From positions 109,857 to 173,856 of the forward strand of contig CALKCJ010000038.1 of NCBI GenBank assembly GCA_938082375.1: a stretch of DNA of 64,000 nucleotides. The letters are read 5' to 3'. This document shows positions 36,247 to 45,666 of the stretch, piece after piece. The stretch comes from an uncultured Thermomicrobiaceae bacterium. Its GTDB lineage: Bacteria > Chloroflexota > Chloroflexia > Thermomicrobiales > Thermomicrobiaceae. Within the stretch, counting starts at the first letter, position 1. Every line of letters begins with the position of its first letter. Below the pieces are notes generated by a model. It saw only the letters and a list, made by a program, of their open reading frames with translations, searched no databases and was not told the DNA's origin. The position numbers and the translations under genes are program-made.

Positions 36247-38451
36247 ATGGATGTCGGCCACGCTCTCGTTCGGAGAACAGGGGTTCTCCTGCTCTTGTTC
36301 GCCTTGTCCAGCCTGCCCATCGCACATCCACTCGTCGCGCAGGGCGAGGGCTGCGCCTTCAGCGCCTCAGCCACAGGCTATCAGGTCAACATCTGCCTCG
36401 CCGCGCCGCTCCCGGACGCCACGCTGGAAGGCGTGAGCGCCGTCACGGCGCGGATCACGACATCGGGTATCGACCCAGGGATCCGCAGGGTGACCTTCTA
36501 CCTCGACGGCGAGTACCTGCTCACCGACTACGAGCCTCCCTACCAGTTCCTCTTACCCACCGACCGCTTCCCCGAGGGGCCACACCGGCTGGAAGCCGAA
36601 GCGCTGATGCGCGACGACTTCGTAACCGGCCGCGCCGGCATCACGGTGCGCTTCCAGAACCCGACGAGCAGCACCGGAAAGCACAGGCCGGCTCCCTTTA
36701 CACCCACCACCGGCCGGCCGCCGGAGCCAGGGCAGCCACTTATCGTGGCTGCCGTCGGCGACGGCGCCAGTGGCGAGACTGCGGCACAGCAGGTGACCGA
36801 TCTCATTGCCTCCTGGAATCCCAACCTCGTCCTCTATCTGGGCGATGTCTACGAAGAAGGCACGCCGGTCGAGTTCTTCAACTGGTACGGCGTGGAAGAC
36901 CAGTTCTACGGGCGTTTCCGCGACATGACTAATCCGACCGCCGGCGATCACGAGCACGAGGGGGGTACTGCGCCAGGCTACTACGATTATTGGGGCGCCG
37001 TACCGGATAGCTATAGCTTCGAGGTCGCCGGCTGGCGGTTCATCAGCCTGAACTCCAACAAGCCGGTAACTCCCGGATCGCCGCAGTTCGCCTGGCTGGC
37101 GCAGGAGCTGCGCGATCACCCTGTGCCGTGCACGATCGTCTACCTCCACCACCCGATCTACAGCGTCGGAACGCAGGGAAGCACGCTGCGGGTGGAGGGG
37201 CTCTGGCCGCTCCTGGCGCAGGAGGGCGTCGACCTGGTGTTGAGCGGGCATGACCATAACTACCAGCGCTGGGTACCCCTCGATGCCGCCGGAAGGCCTT
37301 CGCCAACGGGAGTCACCCAGTTCGTCGTCGGCACAGGAGGGCACGGCATCCGGGCGTTCGCGGCCCACGACGACCGGCTGGCGAAGGGCATCGACCTCGT
37401 GCCGCTGGCGTTCGGCGCCTTGCGGCTGGAGCTGAATCCCGAGGGGGCCAGATACGAGTTCGCCAGCATCGCCGGCCATATCCTCGATTCGGGCTCGGTG
37501 TCGTGCCAGCCTGAGCACGCAGACATGGTCGCGCCAGCGATCCCTCAGGGGCTAATTGCCCACCGGGTGGGGCCGAACCGCGTTGACCTCTCCTGGAGCA
37601 CGGCGACCGATAACGTCGGGGTGACGAGCTACGAGGTCTACCGGAACGGGGCGCTCCTCGCGACGACTGACACCGCGGCCGGCTACTCCGACACGTCCGT
37701 TGAGGAGGGGGCCGCCTACACCTACACCGTCCGGTCGCGCGATGCGGCCGGGAACCGCTCCGCTGAGAGCCAGCCGGCGATCGTGCTCGGGCGCATTGCA
37801 GTTACCTGGCGTTTTCTCGACCACACCGGCGCGCCGGTCTCCCTCCAGCGCATCAGCTCGCTCGCGCTGCGCAGTAGCCAGGGGGAGCGCCTCACGTTCA
37901 CCGCGGGGCAGCTCGGTCGCCCCCAGGAGCTGGTATCGAGCCGTGTCATCGTCAGGGCTGGGACGGTATCCGAAGAGGACATCACCTACACCGTGGAAGC
38001 AGTCATCGTTGATGGGAAAAACGTCCTCGCCCCCGGCCAAACCAGCTTCACGCCGCGCCGGGAACGGGATTGGCAGATTCGGCTAGACCTCTACCCGGTT
38101 CGGTTCCGGGTATTAGACAGGCTGGTTGGCTCACCGCTGGCCGGAGTGCAGATGGCGATCGAGCACTCTGACGGCCAGCGCACCGCTATCACGACCGGGC
38201 TACGCGGGCAGACCGCGATCGAGCTCCCGCCTGGCGAGTACCGGGTCTCCATCGACAGGCTGCTCGCGACGTCTACGCGGACGATCACGGTTGATGGCCC
38301 GCTCACGGTGGACTTCCCCCTCTTCACCTTCCTCGACGTCCTGCTCCTCGCCGGTATCCCGGCAGTGGCACTCTTCGTGGCCGCGGCGCTGCTCGCCGGC
38401 CGATTTCTCCTGGCGCGGCGCTCGCTGGCTTCCCCCGCCCGGCAACGCTGA
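36247..38451 (+). CDS. Secreted, C-terminally anchored metallophosphoesterase with Fn3-like domain
   Basis: The 734-residue product has a signal peptide (LLLLFALSSLPIAHPLVAQ), an Ig-like domain, a calcineurin-type phosphoesterase domain with VGDGAS, YLGDVY, NPTAGDHE, HHPIYS and SGHDHNYQR (GDxG/GDxx/GNHE/GHxH-like motifs; the GNHE motif is GDHE), an Fn3-like domain (AYTYTVRSRDAAGN) and a C-terminal membrane segment with basic tail. It probably hydrolyses phosphomonoesters or diesters at the cell surface. I start it at ATG 36247 because a TACAAT -10 (36195-36200) lies inside the longer frame. Confidence 0.85.
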   Translation: MDVGHALVRRTGVLLLLFALSSLPIAHPLVAQGEGCAFSASATGYQVNICLAAPLPDATLEGVSAVTARITTSGIDPGIRRVTFYLDGEYLLTDYEPPYQFLLPTDRFPEGPHRLEAEALMRDDFVTGRAGITVRFQNPTSSTGKHRPAPFTPTTGRPPEPGQPLIVAAVGDGASGETAAQQVTDLIASWNPNLVLYLGDVYEEGTPVEFFNWYGVEDQFYGRFRDMTNPTAGDHEHEGGTAPGYYDYWGAVPDSYSFEVAGWRFISLNSNKPVTPGSPQFAWLAQELRDHPVPCTIVYLHHPIYSVGTQGSTLRVEGLWPLLAQEGVDLVLSGHDHNYQRWVPLDAAGRPSPTGVTQFVVGTGGHGIRAFAAHDDRLAKGIDLVPLAFGALRLELNPEGARYEFASIAGHILDSGSVSCQPEHADMVAPAIPQGLIAHRVGPNRVDLSWSTATDNVGVTSYEVYRNGALLATTDTAAGYSDTSVEEGAAYTYTVRSRDAAGNRSAESQPAIVLGRIAVTWRFLDHTGAPVSLQRISSLALRSSQGERLTFTAGQLGRPQELVSSRVIVRAGTVSEEDITYTVEAVIVDGKNVLAPGQTSFTPRRERDWQIRLDLYPVRFRVLDRLVGSPLAGVQMAIEHSDGQRTAITTGLRGQTAIELPPGEYRVSIDRLLATSTRTITVDGPLTVDFPLFTFLDVLLLAGIPAVALFVAAALLAGRFLLARRSLASPARQR

Positions 38452-38544
38452 GAGGTTGGGGAGAGCTTCCCCAGGCGAACGTCGCAGGGCACGCAGGGGA
38501 AGCGAGAGGAGTACGAACCTGACCGGTAGCCGGTCGCTGATCGC

Positions 38545-39216
38545 TCAGCGATGGGTCGTCACCCCTACCTGCTGGCACATGTCGAGCACGACGCAGACTG
38601 AGCAGCGGGGCATCCGCCCGGTGCAGACGTGCTTGCCGAAGGGCACGAGCAGCCGGTTGATCTCGACCCAGTAACGCGGCGGGAGCTTTGCCTCCAGCGC
38701 GGTCATCGTCTGCTCGGGCGTGCGGGTACGGACATACCCCCAGCGGTTCGTGACCCGGTGGACGTGCACGTCCACCGCGATCCGTGGGATCCCGCAGGCG
38801 ATCCCAAGCACCAGGTTGGCACACTTGGGGCCGACACCGGGAAACGAGCGCAACAGCCGCTCATCACACGGCAGCGCTCCACCATGCGCGAGCACGAGCC
38901 GGCGAGCGATCGTGTGGATCTGGCGCGCCTTGGGCTCGTGGAACGTCGCCGTGCGGATCAACTGGTTGATTTCCGCCGCAGTGAGCCGGCTCACGTCCCG
39001 GGCCGTCCGGGCCTGGCTGAAGAAGCGCCGGGCCGTCGGCACCGTGACCTCGTCCAGGGTGCGGATCGAGATGATGCAGGCGACGAGCACTTCAAAGGGG
39101 CTGTTGTAGCCCTCATCGGCAAGCTGGAAGAGCGCTGCCGGTGGAAACGGCTGTACCGCATCCCGGATGCGGCTCATCGCCTCGTCGATATCGAACGGCC
39201 GCTTACTCGCGGGCAC
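38545..39216 (-). CDS. nth: Endonuclease III (DNA glycosylase/AP lyase)
   Basis: The 223-residue product has the helix-hairpin-helix FPGVGPKCANLVLG with the catalytic Lys in place, the catalytic Asp in AVDVHVHRV and a C-terminal [4Fe-4S] loop CTGRMPRCSVCVVLDMC (C-x6-C-x2-C-x5-C). It removes oxidised pyrimidines and cuts the abasic site. The GTG at 39216 gives a normal length; the upstream frame is not conserved. The cluster ties it to the SUF system nearby. Confidence 0.93.
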   Translation of the reverse strand: MPASKRPFDIDEAMSRIRDAVQPFPPAALFQLADEGYNSPFEVLVACIISIRTLDEVTVPTARRFFSQARTARDVSRLTAAEINQLIRTATFHEPKARQIHTIARRLVLAHGGALPCDERLLRSFPGVGPKCANLVLGIACGIPRIAVDVHVHRVTNRWGYVRTRTPEQTMTALEAKLPPRYWVEINRLLVPFGKHVCTGRMPRCSVCVVLDMCQQVGVTTHR

Positions 39217-39491
39217 GGAACGCCCCCGGCTTCCAGACGTAGCGGCTCCCAGCTTGGTCGTCGACCTGCACTTTACCGCTTGCAGAGCCAGTGCCCAGTA
39301 TAGAGGATCGGGTTGTCCTGCCCCAGACCGACGGGGCGGACGGGAGCAACGGAGCCATCCCACGGGCCCGCTGCCTAGCAGTGGATGGAGAGCCTCGTCT
39401 GGCTGTAGGCTGTGGCGAGGAGTCGTCGTATGCTTCATCCAGTGGAGCGCACCGCCGCCGTCGAGAGGCTCGCAGCAGGGAGGAGAGGAAC

Positions 39492-40697
39492 GTGGCCGAC
39501 ACCCGCCGCCAGCACCTCAAGCTCGCCAGCCGCGCCGTCCATGCCGGCGAGCGACCGGGCCCGCGCGACTTCGTCCCCGTCGTCACCCCGATCTATCCCG
39601 GATCGACTTTCATCTATGAAGACCTCGACCAGATGGACGCTGCACTCGGTGGAGCGGAAGGCGTCTTCGTCTACACCCGCTACGGGAACCCGACGACCCA
39701 GGCGCTGGAGACGGCAGTCGCCGCGCTGGAGGAGCAGGAAGCGGCCCTGGCCCTCGGCTCGGGGATGGCGGCGCTCAACGTCACGGTCCTGGCGAGCGTC
39801 GAGGCCGGCGACCGGATCGTCGCCTCGCGCGATCTGTACGGGCAGACGATCACGCTCCTCAATGCCATCTACACCAGCCTGGGCGTGGAGACGACCTTCG
39901 TCGACGCGCTGGATATCGATCAGGTGGAGCACGCGCTGGCCCGCGGTCGCGTCCGGCTGGTGCTGTGCGAGACGATCTCTAACCCGCTGCTCCGGGTCAC
40001 GGACCTCCCGGCGCTGGCGGAGCTGGCACACCGCTACGGCGCCCGGCTGGCAGTGGACAACACCTTTGCCACTCCCTATCTTCTCCGCCCCGGCGCCCTG
40101 GGCGCAGACTACGTGATCCACAGCGCCACCAAGTACCTGGGTGGGCACGGCGACGTCACCGGGGGCGTGGTCGCTACCACTGCCGATCGCCGCTGGGAGC
40201 TCAACGAGGTCAACAAGGCGATCGGCAGCATCCTCGGCCCCTTCGAGTCCTGGCTGGTCTTGCGCGGGATCAAGACCTTGCCGCTCCGGATGCAGCGGCA
40301 GTGCGAGAACGCCGCCCGCGTCGCCCGCTGGCTGGCGGAGCACCCGGCAGTCGAGCGGGTCTACTACCCCGGGCTGGAGATCCACGAGAGCCACCGCACT
40401 GCGCGGGCGCTCTTCCCAGACGGCCTCTACGGCGCGATGGTTGCCTTCGATATCCGCGACGGCACCCGGGAGCGCGTTTTCCGCTTCCTCCGCGCGCTGC
40501 GGATGATCGTCCCGGCCACGACGCTGGGCGATGTCTACACTGAGGTGCTGTACCCGGTGATGGCTTCGCACCGCGGGCTGTCGCCCGAGCAGCGACAGGC
40601 GATGGGCATCGGTGAGGGGCTGGTCCGGATCTCGGTCGGTATCGAGGATCCGGACGACATCATCGCCGATCTCGAGCAGGCCCTGGCACAGGCCTGA
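39492..40697 (+). CDS. Cys/Met metabolism PLP-dependent enzyme
   Basis: The 401-residue enzyme is of the cystathionine gamma-synthase/gamma-lyase family: TPIYPGSTFIYED, YTRYGNPTTQALE, the PLP lysine in SATKYLGGHGD and the C-terminal LVRISVGIEDPDDIIADLEQAL. The substrate could be cystathionine, O-acyl homoserine or methionine; sequence motifs do not settle it. GTG 39492 follows AGGAGAGG with 3-4 nt spacing. Confidence 0.9.
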   Translation: MADTRRQHLKLASRAVHAGERPGPRDFVPVVTPIYPGSTFIYEDLDQMDAALGGAEGVFVYTRYGNPTTQALETAVAALEEQEAALALGSGMAALNVTVLASVEAGDRIVASRDLYGQTITLLNAIYTSLGVETTFVDALDIDQVEHALARGRVRLVLCETISNPLLRVTDLPALAELAHRYGARLAVDNTFATPYLLRPGALGADYVIHSATKYLGGHGDVTGGVVATTADRRWELNEVNKAIGSILGPFESWLVLRGIKTLPLRMQRQCENAARVARWLAEHPAVERVYYPGLEIHESHRTARALFPDGLYGAMVAFDIRDGTRERVFRFLRALRMIVPATTLGDVYTEVLYPVMASHRGLSPEQRQAMGIGEGLVRISVGIEDPDDIIADLEQALAQA

Positions 40698-40712
40698 ATG
40701 CGCGAGCTCTGC

Positions 40713-40741
40713 TTGACGCGCCTGCGCCGCCGTGCTATCAG
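40713..40741 (+). promoter_or_regulatory. Sigma70-type promoter for the second class V aminotransferase
   Basis: TTGACG (40713-40718) and TATCAG (40736-40741) are 17 nt apart, with TGC just before the -10. It lies 43 nt upstream of the ATG at 40784. Confidence 0.5.
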
Positions 40742-40783
40742 CAGGGCGCTGGTGCGGCATGCTGGCGTGAGGAGAGCGAAGCG

Positions 40784-41962
40784 ATGGCGGAGACGGCGAG
40801 CAAGGTGCTGGCGATCCGGGAGGCGATGCCGGCGGTGACGCGGCACGTCTACCTCAATACCGGCACCTACGGCCCTCTACCCCTGGTGGCGGCCGAGGTG
40901 ATGCGAGTGATCCTGGAGGAGGAGCTGGCCGACGGCCGGATCGTGCCCGAACGCTACCCGCTGGCCGCCGAGACAAAGCAGCGAGCCCGCGCGGAAGTCG
41001 CCCGCCTGCTCGCGTGCAGCCCCCGCAATATCGCCCTCACTCGCCACACGACCGACGGCTTGAACCTTGCAGTAATGGGCATCAACTGGCAGCCGGGCGA
41101 CGAGATCGTCACGACCGACATGGAACACCCGGGCGGCCAGGGGCCGGTCTTCAACGTCGCCCGCCGTTACGGGGTAGTCGTCCGCACGGCGCGGCTGGGC
41201 GATGGCTCCGGGGACGTCGCCGGAGTGATCGAGCGCTTGCTCACCCGGCGCACCCGCATGATCGTTATCTCCCACCTGACCTGGAACACCGGCGCTGTGC
41301 TGCCTATCGACGAGGTCGTCGCGCTCGCGCACCGTCACGGGGCGCTGGTGGTCGTCGACGGCGCGCAGTCGGCGGGCTCGATCCCGGTAGACGTCGCCGC
41401 GCTCGGCGTCGACGTCTACGCGATTCCGGGCCAGAAGTGGCTCTGCGGGCCCGAAGGGACCGGGGCAGTCTACGTCTCCGACGAGGCGATGGACGTGCTC
41501 AACCTGACCGTCGTCGGCTACGCCTCGCTGGCGGCGGGTGGACTCGAGATCGCTGGGAGTTACCTGCTGCCCAAGCCGACCGCCGAGCGGTTCGAGGCCG
41601 GCGGCGTCAACCTGCCGGCGATCGCCGGCCAGGCGGCCAGCCTGGCCTGGATCCGCGAGTGCGTCGGCTACGAGTGGGCTTACCGCCGCATCGCCGAGCT
41701 CGGCCAGTACGCCTGGCACTCGCTCAGTCGGCTCCCCGGCGTCACCGTGCTCACCCCTCGCGATCGGATGGCCGGCCTGGTGAGCTTCACCGTCGAGGGG
41801 ATCGACCCGCCCACGCTCGTCCAGAAGCTGTGGGAGCACAACATCGTCATCCGCTCGATCACTCACCCTCCCTGTGCGCGGCTCTCCGCCGGCTTCTACA
41901 ATAACGAAGAGGACATCGACCGCTTGGTACAGGCCATCGCTGAGATCCGCCGGGATCTCTGA
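40784..41962 (+). CDS. Class V aminotransferase (SufS/isopenicillin epimerase-like)
   Basis: The 392-residue PLP protein has YLNTGTYGPLP, TRHTTDGLNLAVMG, VVVDGAQSAGSIPVD and the PLP lysine in IPGQKWLCGPEG. It lacks the SufS-type cysteine loop near the C-terminus (IRSITHPPCARLSAGFYN has a Cys but in another context). Its reaction is unclear; relatives act as desulfurases, epimerases or transaminases. Its own promoter precedes it, 43 nt upstream of ATG 40784. Confidence 0.85.
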   Translation: MAETASKVLAIREAMPAVTRHVYLNTGTYGPLPLVAAEVMRVILEEELADGRIVPERYPLAAETKQRARAEVARLLACSPRNIALTRHTTDGLNLAVMGINWQPGDEIVTTDMEHPGGQGPVFNVARRYGVVVRTARLGDGSGDVAGVIERLLTRRTRMIVISHLTWNTGAVLPIDEVVALAHRHGALVVVDGAQSAGSIPVDVAALGVDVYAIPGQKWLCGPEGTGAVYVSDEAMDVLNLTVVGYASLAAGGLEIAGSYLLPKPTAERFEAGGVNLPAIAGQAASLAWIRECVGYEWAYRRIAELGQYAWHSLSRLPGVTVLTPRDRMAGLVSFTVEGIDPPTLVQKLWEHNIVIRSITHPPCARLSAGFYNNEEDIDRLVQAIAEIRRDL

Positions 41963-42225
41963 GTCTCGCGCGTTAGCGGGGTAAGCTCGACTGTCAGTCA
42001 CGACGTCTCGGACGGCGAGGCATCCGACGCTCGTACGTCCCGGCTGAGCTGGATGGCGTGGGCACACTAAGTTCTTGACATCCCGGCTCGAGTTCAGAGC
42101 AGGCCAGGCCGGACACGGCGGCATGCTTGTTGTGCCCCGCTGCGGCCGGCACACACCGACTGGCGGCGCACTGCTGCGAGGTCGCCTTGCCCCGCCCGCC
42201 TCCAATCGTCGCGGAAGTCGTTAGG

Positions 42226-42732
42226 CTACTCCGGTCGCGGCTGGATGCGCCCCGTCGCTTCGGCGTACTCCCACACACCCAACTCTGGCGGCGTCACACC
42301 GATGGACGTTAGGATGGCGCATATCTGGCCGCGGTGCTCGTTGCCGTGGTGCAGTGCCTGGGCCAGCACCACGCCAGCGGGCACGTTGTAGTTGACACTG
42401 TCCGGCCACCGGATCACCAGGTTCCGCTCGGCGTCGAACGGCTCCGCGAGGAATCGCTCCCAGCGGGCGGCCAGCTCCTCGCTGCGCCTGGCAAGAGTGT
42501 CCAGGTCAGGCTGCTCGCCAGCCTGACTATCCCAGCTCGGTCCCTCGCCAGTGAGGCGGGCACAGTAACTCGCCTCGGACGAGACGATATGCCGGAGCGT
42601 GTCGATGAGACTGCCGTACATCCCGATGGTCGTCGCGGCCAACTGCTCCCCGGTCAGCCCTCGGCAGACCTCGAGCACCTCCTGCGTTGCCCAGGCGTTG
42701 TGCCGAAAGGCGTCGATCAAGCCATTGTTCAC
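42226..42732 (-). CDS. DinB family protein
   Basis: The 168-residue four-helix protein has the DinB opening GLIDAFRHNAWATQEVLE and the metal-ligand pattern (His in DTLRHIVSSE, then HHGNEHRGQI with two His). DinB proteins are putative thiol- or metal-dependent enzymes such as bacillithiol transferases. The GTG at 42732 has AGAGGGGGG upstream; the longer upstream frame is not coding-like. Confidence 0.82.
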   Translation of the reverse strand: MNNGLIDAFRHNAWATQEVLEVCRGLTGEQLAATTIGMYGSLIDTLRHIVSSEASYCARLTGEGPSWDSQAGEQPDLDTLARRSEELAARWERFLAEPFDAERNLVIRWPDSVNYNVPAGVVLAQALHHGNEHRGQICAILTSIGVTPPELGVWEYAEATGRIQPRPE

Positions 42733-42993
42733 GTGCCCCCCTCTCGAGTGCCTGTGTCCGGCTACCCCAAGCCGATCCAGAGGGTGAGGAGTATACCCTG
42801 AACCGGTCACTCGCGCGCCTGTCCGTGGGCCTCGACTCGTCCCGGTACCACGCGGAAACGGCGTCCAAATGATGACGGTCTCCGCGCTCATGCGGCCACA
42901 CCGCTGGCTGTCCGCCCGCGTCCTGGCGGTTACGCTGTCGCTCGGGCACGCCCTCTTCCAGTACGCTGTCCAGGCGCGAAAGGAGTGAGGGCC

Positions 42994-43185
42994 ATGTGGT
43001 GGCACGATCTACTCTGGGGCTTCTGGAACGGGCTGACGGCCTGGATCGTGCTCATCGCCCACGTCTTCGGCACCTGGGTCGGGCAGCCGGGCTACGACGC
43101 TGCTCGCGCCGGGAACTGGTACGACTTCGGTTTCCTCGCTGGCGCTGGCTCCCCATTTCTGGGTGCCCTCGGGGCACGGGGTTGA
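42994..43185 (+). CDS. Small predicted membrane protein
   Basis: The 63-residue product has one hydrophobic helix (LLWGFWNGLTAWIVLIAHVFG) and a Gly/Ala-rich end. The ATG at 42994 has AAAGGAG 8 nt upstream. I do not recognise the family, but the length, helix and ribosome-binding site support a real gene. The deacetylase gene follows about 140 bp later. Confidence 0.6.
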   Translation: MWWHDLLWGFWNGLTAWIVLIAHVFGTWVGQPGYDAARAGNWYDFGFLAGAGSPFLGALGARG

Positions 43186-43324
43186 TCTGGCTCATGGCGC
43201 TATAGCGCCGGGGGAACGACCGAGGTCTGCTCGGCGGGTAGAATGGGCTCGCGCGGGCGGTGAGACGCAGCCTCCTGCGGTGATCAGGAGGCGGACGATA
43301 CCGCGAGCCAGCGACGGGAACAGC

Positions 43325-44170
43325 ATGATGAGCGAGCAGGGACAGCAACGCTCCGAGCCACCGGTCTGGCCGGCCGGCCACCGGGCCGCGCTGGTGGTCT
43401 CGATCGATGTCGACGGCGAGTACGGCGTCATCGCCCACCATGGCGCGGACGACTGGTACTGGCGCGCCCAGGCACGCTACGACCTGGAGGCCGGCGTCTG
43501 GCGCCTGCTGGAGATCCTGGCCGACTACGACGTCCAGGGCACCTTCTGCTGGGTAGGGCGCGCGGCTGAAGACCGGCCCGACGCAGTACTGGCCGCCCAC
43601 CGGGCAGGCCACGAGATCGCGACGCACGGCTGGGATCACCGCACCTACGCATCGATGACGCCGGACGAGCAGCGGGAAGACCTGATCCGCACCCGCGACC
43701 TGCTGGCACGCCTTACCGGCGTGGTGCCGGTCGGGCACAAGTCGCCCTTCTGGCGCTTCGACGAGCACACGGTGCCGCTCTTGCAAGAGCTCGGCTTCCG
43801 CTGGAACATGGACATCGCGGCCGGCGACCTGCCGATCGCAATGCAGCCTCACCCCGAGCTCGCTCCGGTAATCCAGTTGCCGCCGTCCAGGCTGTGGGAC
43901 GACTACAGCTTCTTCGTCGACTGGGTCATGCCCCCGCGCCATGCCTTCGAGCTGTGGCGCGACGACCTGGATGTCCTGCGCGCCGAGGGCAAGCTGATGT
44001 GCCTGACGCTCCACCCCTGGGTCGGCGGCCGCCCCGGCCCCTCGCGGGCGCTGACCCAGTTCCTGGACTACGCGATCAGCCTCGGCGACGTCTGGATCGC
44101 CCGTGCTGATCACGTTGCGCTCTGGTGGCAGGAGCGCGAGCGTGACCTGGCTGCCGGAAGTGCAAGCTGA
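43325..44170 (+). CDS. Polysaccharide deacetylase family protein (cytoplasmic, PuuE-like)
   Basis: The 281-residue NodB-fold protein has no signal peptide. Motif 1 is SIDVDGE, motif 2 HGWDHRTYASM (two His) and motif 3 GHKSPFWRF. The same pattern is seen in cytoplasmic members such as allantoinase (PuuE) and related amidases, so it may act on small amides rather than polysaccharides. ATG 43325 and 43328 are both possible starts. Confidence 0.82.
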   Translation: MMSEQGQQRSEPPVWPAGHRAALVVSIDVDGEYGVIAHHGADDWYWRAQARYDLEAGVWRLLEILADYDVQGTFCWVGRAAEDRPDAVLAAHRAGHEIATHGWDHRTYASMTPDEQREDLIRTRDLLARLTGVVPVGHKSPFWRFDEHTVPLLQELGFRWNMDIAAGDLPIAMQPHPELAPVIQLPPSRLWDDYSFFVDWVMPPRHAFELWRDDLDVLRAEGKLMCLTLHPWVGGRPGPSRALTQFLDYAISLGDVWIARADHVALWWQERERDLAAGSAS

Positions 44171-44310
44171 CGTAAGCCAGCCTCACCCCCAATTGCCACC
44201 CCATGGGTAGCCTGGCGTACACTTTGCCGTGTTTCCAGAGGTGGCGACCGCCTCAGGTGCACCCTCGACTGGCATACCTGGACAATCGACTTCGCTCAGT
44301 GGGGTTCCCG

Positions 44311-45537
44311 ATGACCATGAGCACCCAAACGCGAGCGACGCTGTGCCGGGCTCCCGGCAGGTTAGTGCTGCTGCTCCTGATGCTGGCCTCGAGCGCCTGT
44401 AGCGGAAGCTCCGGTGCCGGCATCAACCCGGCGCCCAGCACGCCTGCTGCTGCGCCGGCCGTCGCCCAGGAGACACTCACTCCCACCCCTCGCCTTCGCC
44501 CGGTAGCGACGCCGACGGCTTGGCCCACGCCGACGCTCACGCCGGCAGCGACGCCGGAGCCGACCGAGGAGCCGACTCCAACTTCGACCCCCACGCCCGA
44601 GCCGCTGCCGCCGTCCGCCTACCTCGAGCCGATGACACACGCCTACCAGACCTGGAACAACTGCTCGGCCGTCTCGGCTTCGATGGTCCTCAGCTACTTC
44701 GGGATCACGCGCACACAGGAGCAACTCGGGCCAGTCTTCCGTCCCAACCCGGGAGACAAGCACGTCGAGCCACCCCAGTTCGTCGCCTTCTTTCCCGAAT
44801 ACGGATTGCGCACGCGGGTCATCGAGGGTGGCTCCAGCGAGGTTGTGAAGCGGCTCATCGCCGCCGGCTTCCCGGTGATCACGCCACAGTGGCTCGACCA
44901 CAAGCCTGATGCGATCGGGCACTACCGGGTGGTGCGCGGCTACGACGACAGCCGCGGCGGCTTCATCGTCAACGACTCGATGTTCGGTCCCGATGTCCTG
45001 CTGCCATACGGCGAGTTCGAAGAGCTCTGGCGCGCCTTCAACTACCGCTACCTGCCGGTCTACCGACCGGAGGACGAGCCGCGCGTGCTGGCTATCCTCG
45101 GTGAGGACGCCGATCCCCAGCGCAACTACCAGCGCGCGCTCGCCCTGTTTCAGCGGCTGGCCGAGGAGCGACCCGACGACGCCTACGTCTGGTTCTCGAT
45201 CGGCACCAACTACTTCCTGCTCGGCGATTATCAGGCCGCCGTCCAGGCCTACGAGCGCGCCGAGGCCATCGGCCTGCCACCCAAGATGCTCTGGTACCAG
45301 TTCTGGCCGGTAGCGGCCTACAACAACATCGGCCGGCCCCAGCGCGCGCTGGAGCTGGCGACGGCCCAGATCGCGACCGCCGGCACCTTCGGCGAGATGC
45401 GCTACGAGCGCGGCCGCGCCTTCGAGGCGATGGGCAACCTCGACGCGGCGATCGCCGAGTACCGGCGAGCTCTCCTGGACGACGCCAACCTGGAGGTAGT
45501 CCGGCAGGCGCTCGAGCGGCTAGGAGCGACACCGTAG
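44311..45537 (+). CDS. Lipoprotein with C39-like peptidase and TPR regions
   Basis: The 408-residue product has a lipoprotein signal (LLLLMLASSAC), a Pro/Thr-rich linker (about 30-105), a C39-like cysteine protease fold with HAYQTWNNCSAVSASMVLSYFG (catalytic Cys) and HYRVVRGYD (His), and a C-terminal set of TPR-like helices (YVWFSIGTNYFLLGDYQAAVQAYERA read in pieces). It may bind or cut peptides outside the cell. A TACACT -10 near 44218 supports starting at ATG 44311 rather than at the earlier ATG. Confidence 0.8.
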   Translation: MTMSTQTRATLCRAPGRLVLLLLMLASSACSGSSGAGINPAPSTPAAAPAVAQETLTPTPRLRPVATPTAWPTPTLTPAATPEPTEEPTPTSTPTPEPLPPSAYLEPMTHAYQTWNNCSAVSASMVLSYFGITRTQEQLGPVFRPNPGDKHVEPPQFVAFFPEYGLRTRVIEGGSSEVVKRLIAAGFPVITPQWLDHKPDAIGHYRVVRGYDDSRGGFIVNDSMFGPDVLLPYGEFEELWRAFNYRYLPVYRPEDEPRVLAILGEDADPQRNYQRALALFQRLAEERPDDAYVWFSIGTNYFLLGDYQAAVQAYERAEAIGLPPKMLWYQFWPVAAYNNIGRPQRALELATAQIATAGTFGEMRYERGRAFEAMGNLDAAIAEYRRALLDDANLEVVRQALERLGATP

Positions 45538-45608
45538 CCAAGGGCGGTGATGAGCCGATGAGGCACCGACCCGAAAGCGCAGGTACCGCTGGCCGACCCA
45601 GATCAGGC

Positions 45609-45636
45609 TTGACGTGACCAGGCCGGCCGCTATGCT
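45609..45636 (+). promoter_or_regulatory. Promoter of the first amidohydrolase gene
   Basis: TTGACG (45609-45614) and TATGCT (45631-45636) are 16 nt apart and lie 31 nt before the ATG at 45667. Confidence 0.45.
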
Positions 45637-45666
45637 GGGCAGGGCATCTTCGGAGAGGAGGGATCG

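Noticed and set aside
39435..40760. Minus-strand frame of 441 codons over the Cys/Met enzyme gene
   Set aside because: Antisense shadow; the plus-strand frame has full PLP-enzyme motifs.
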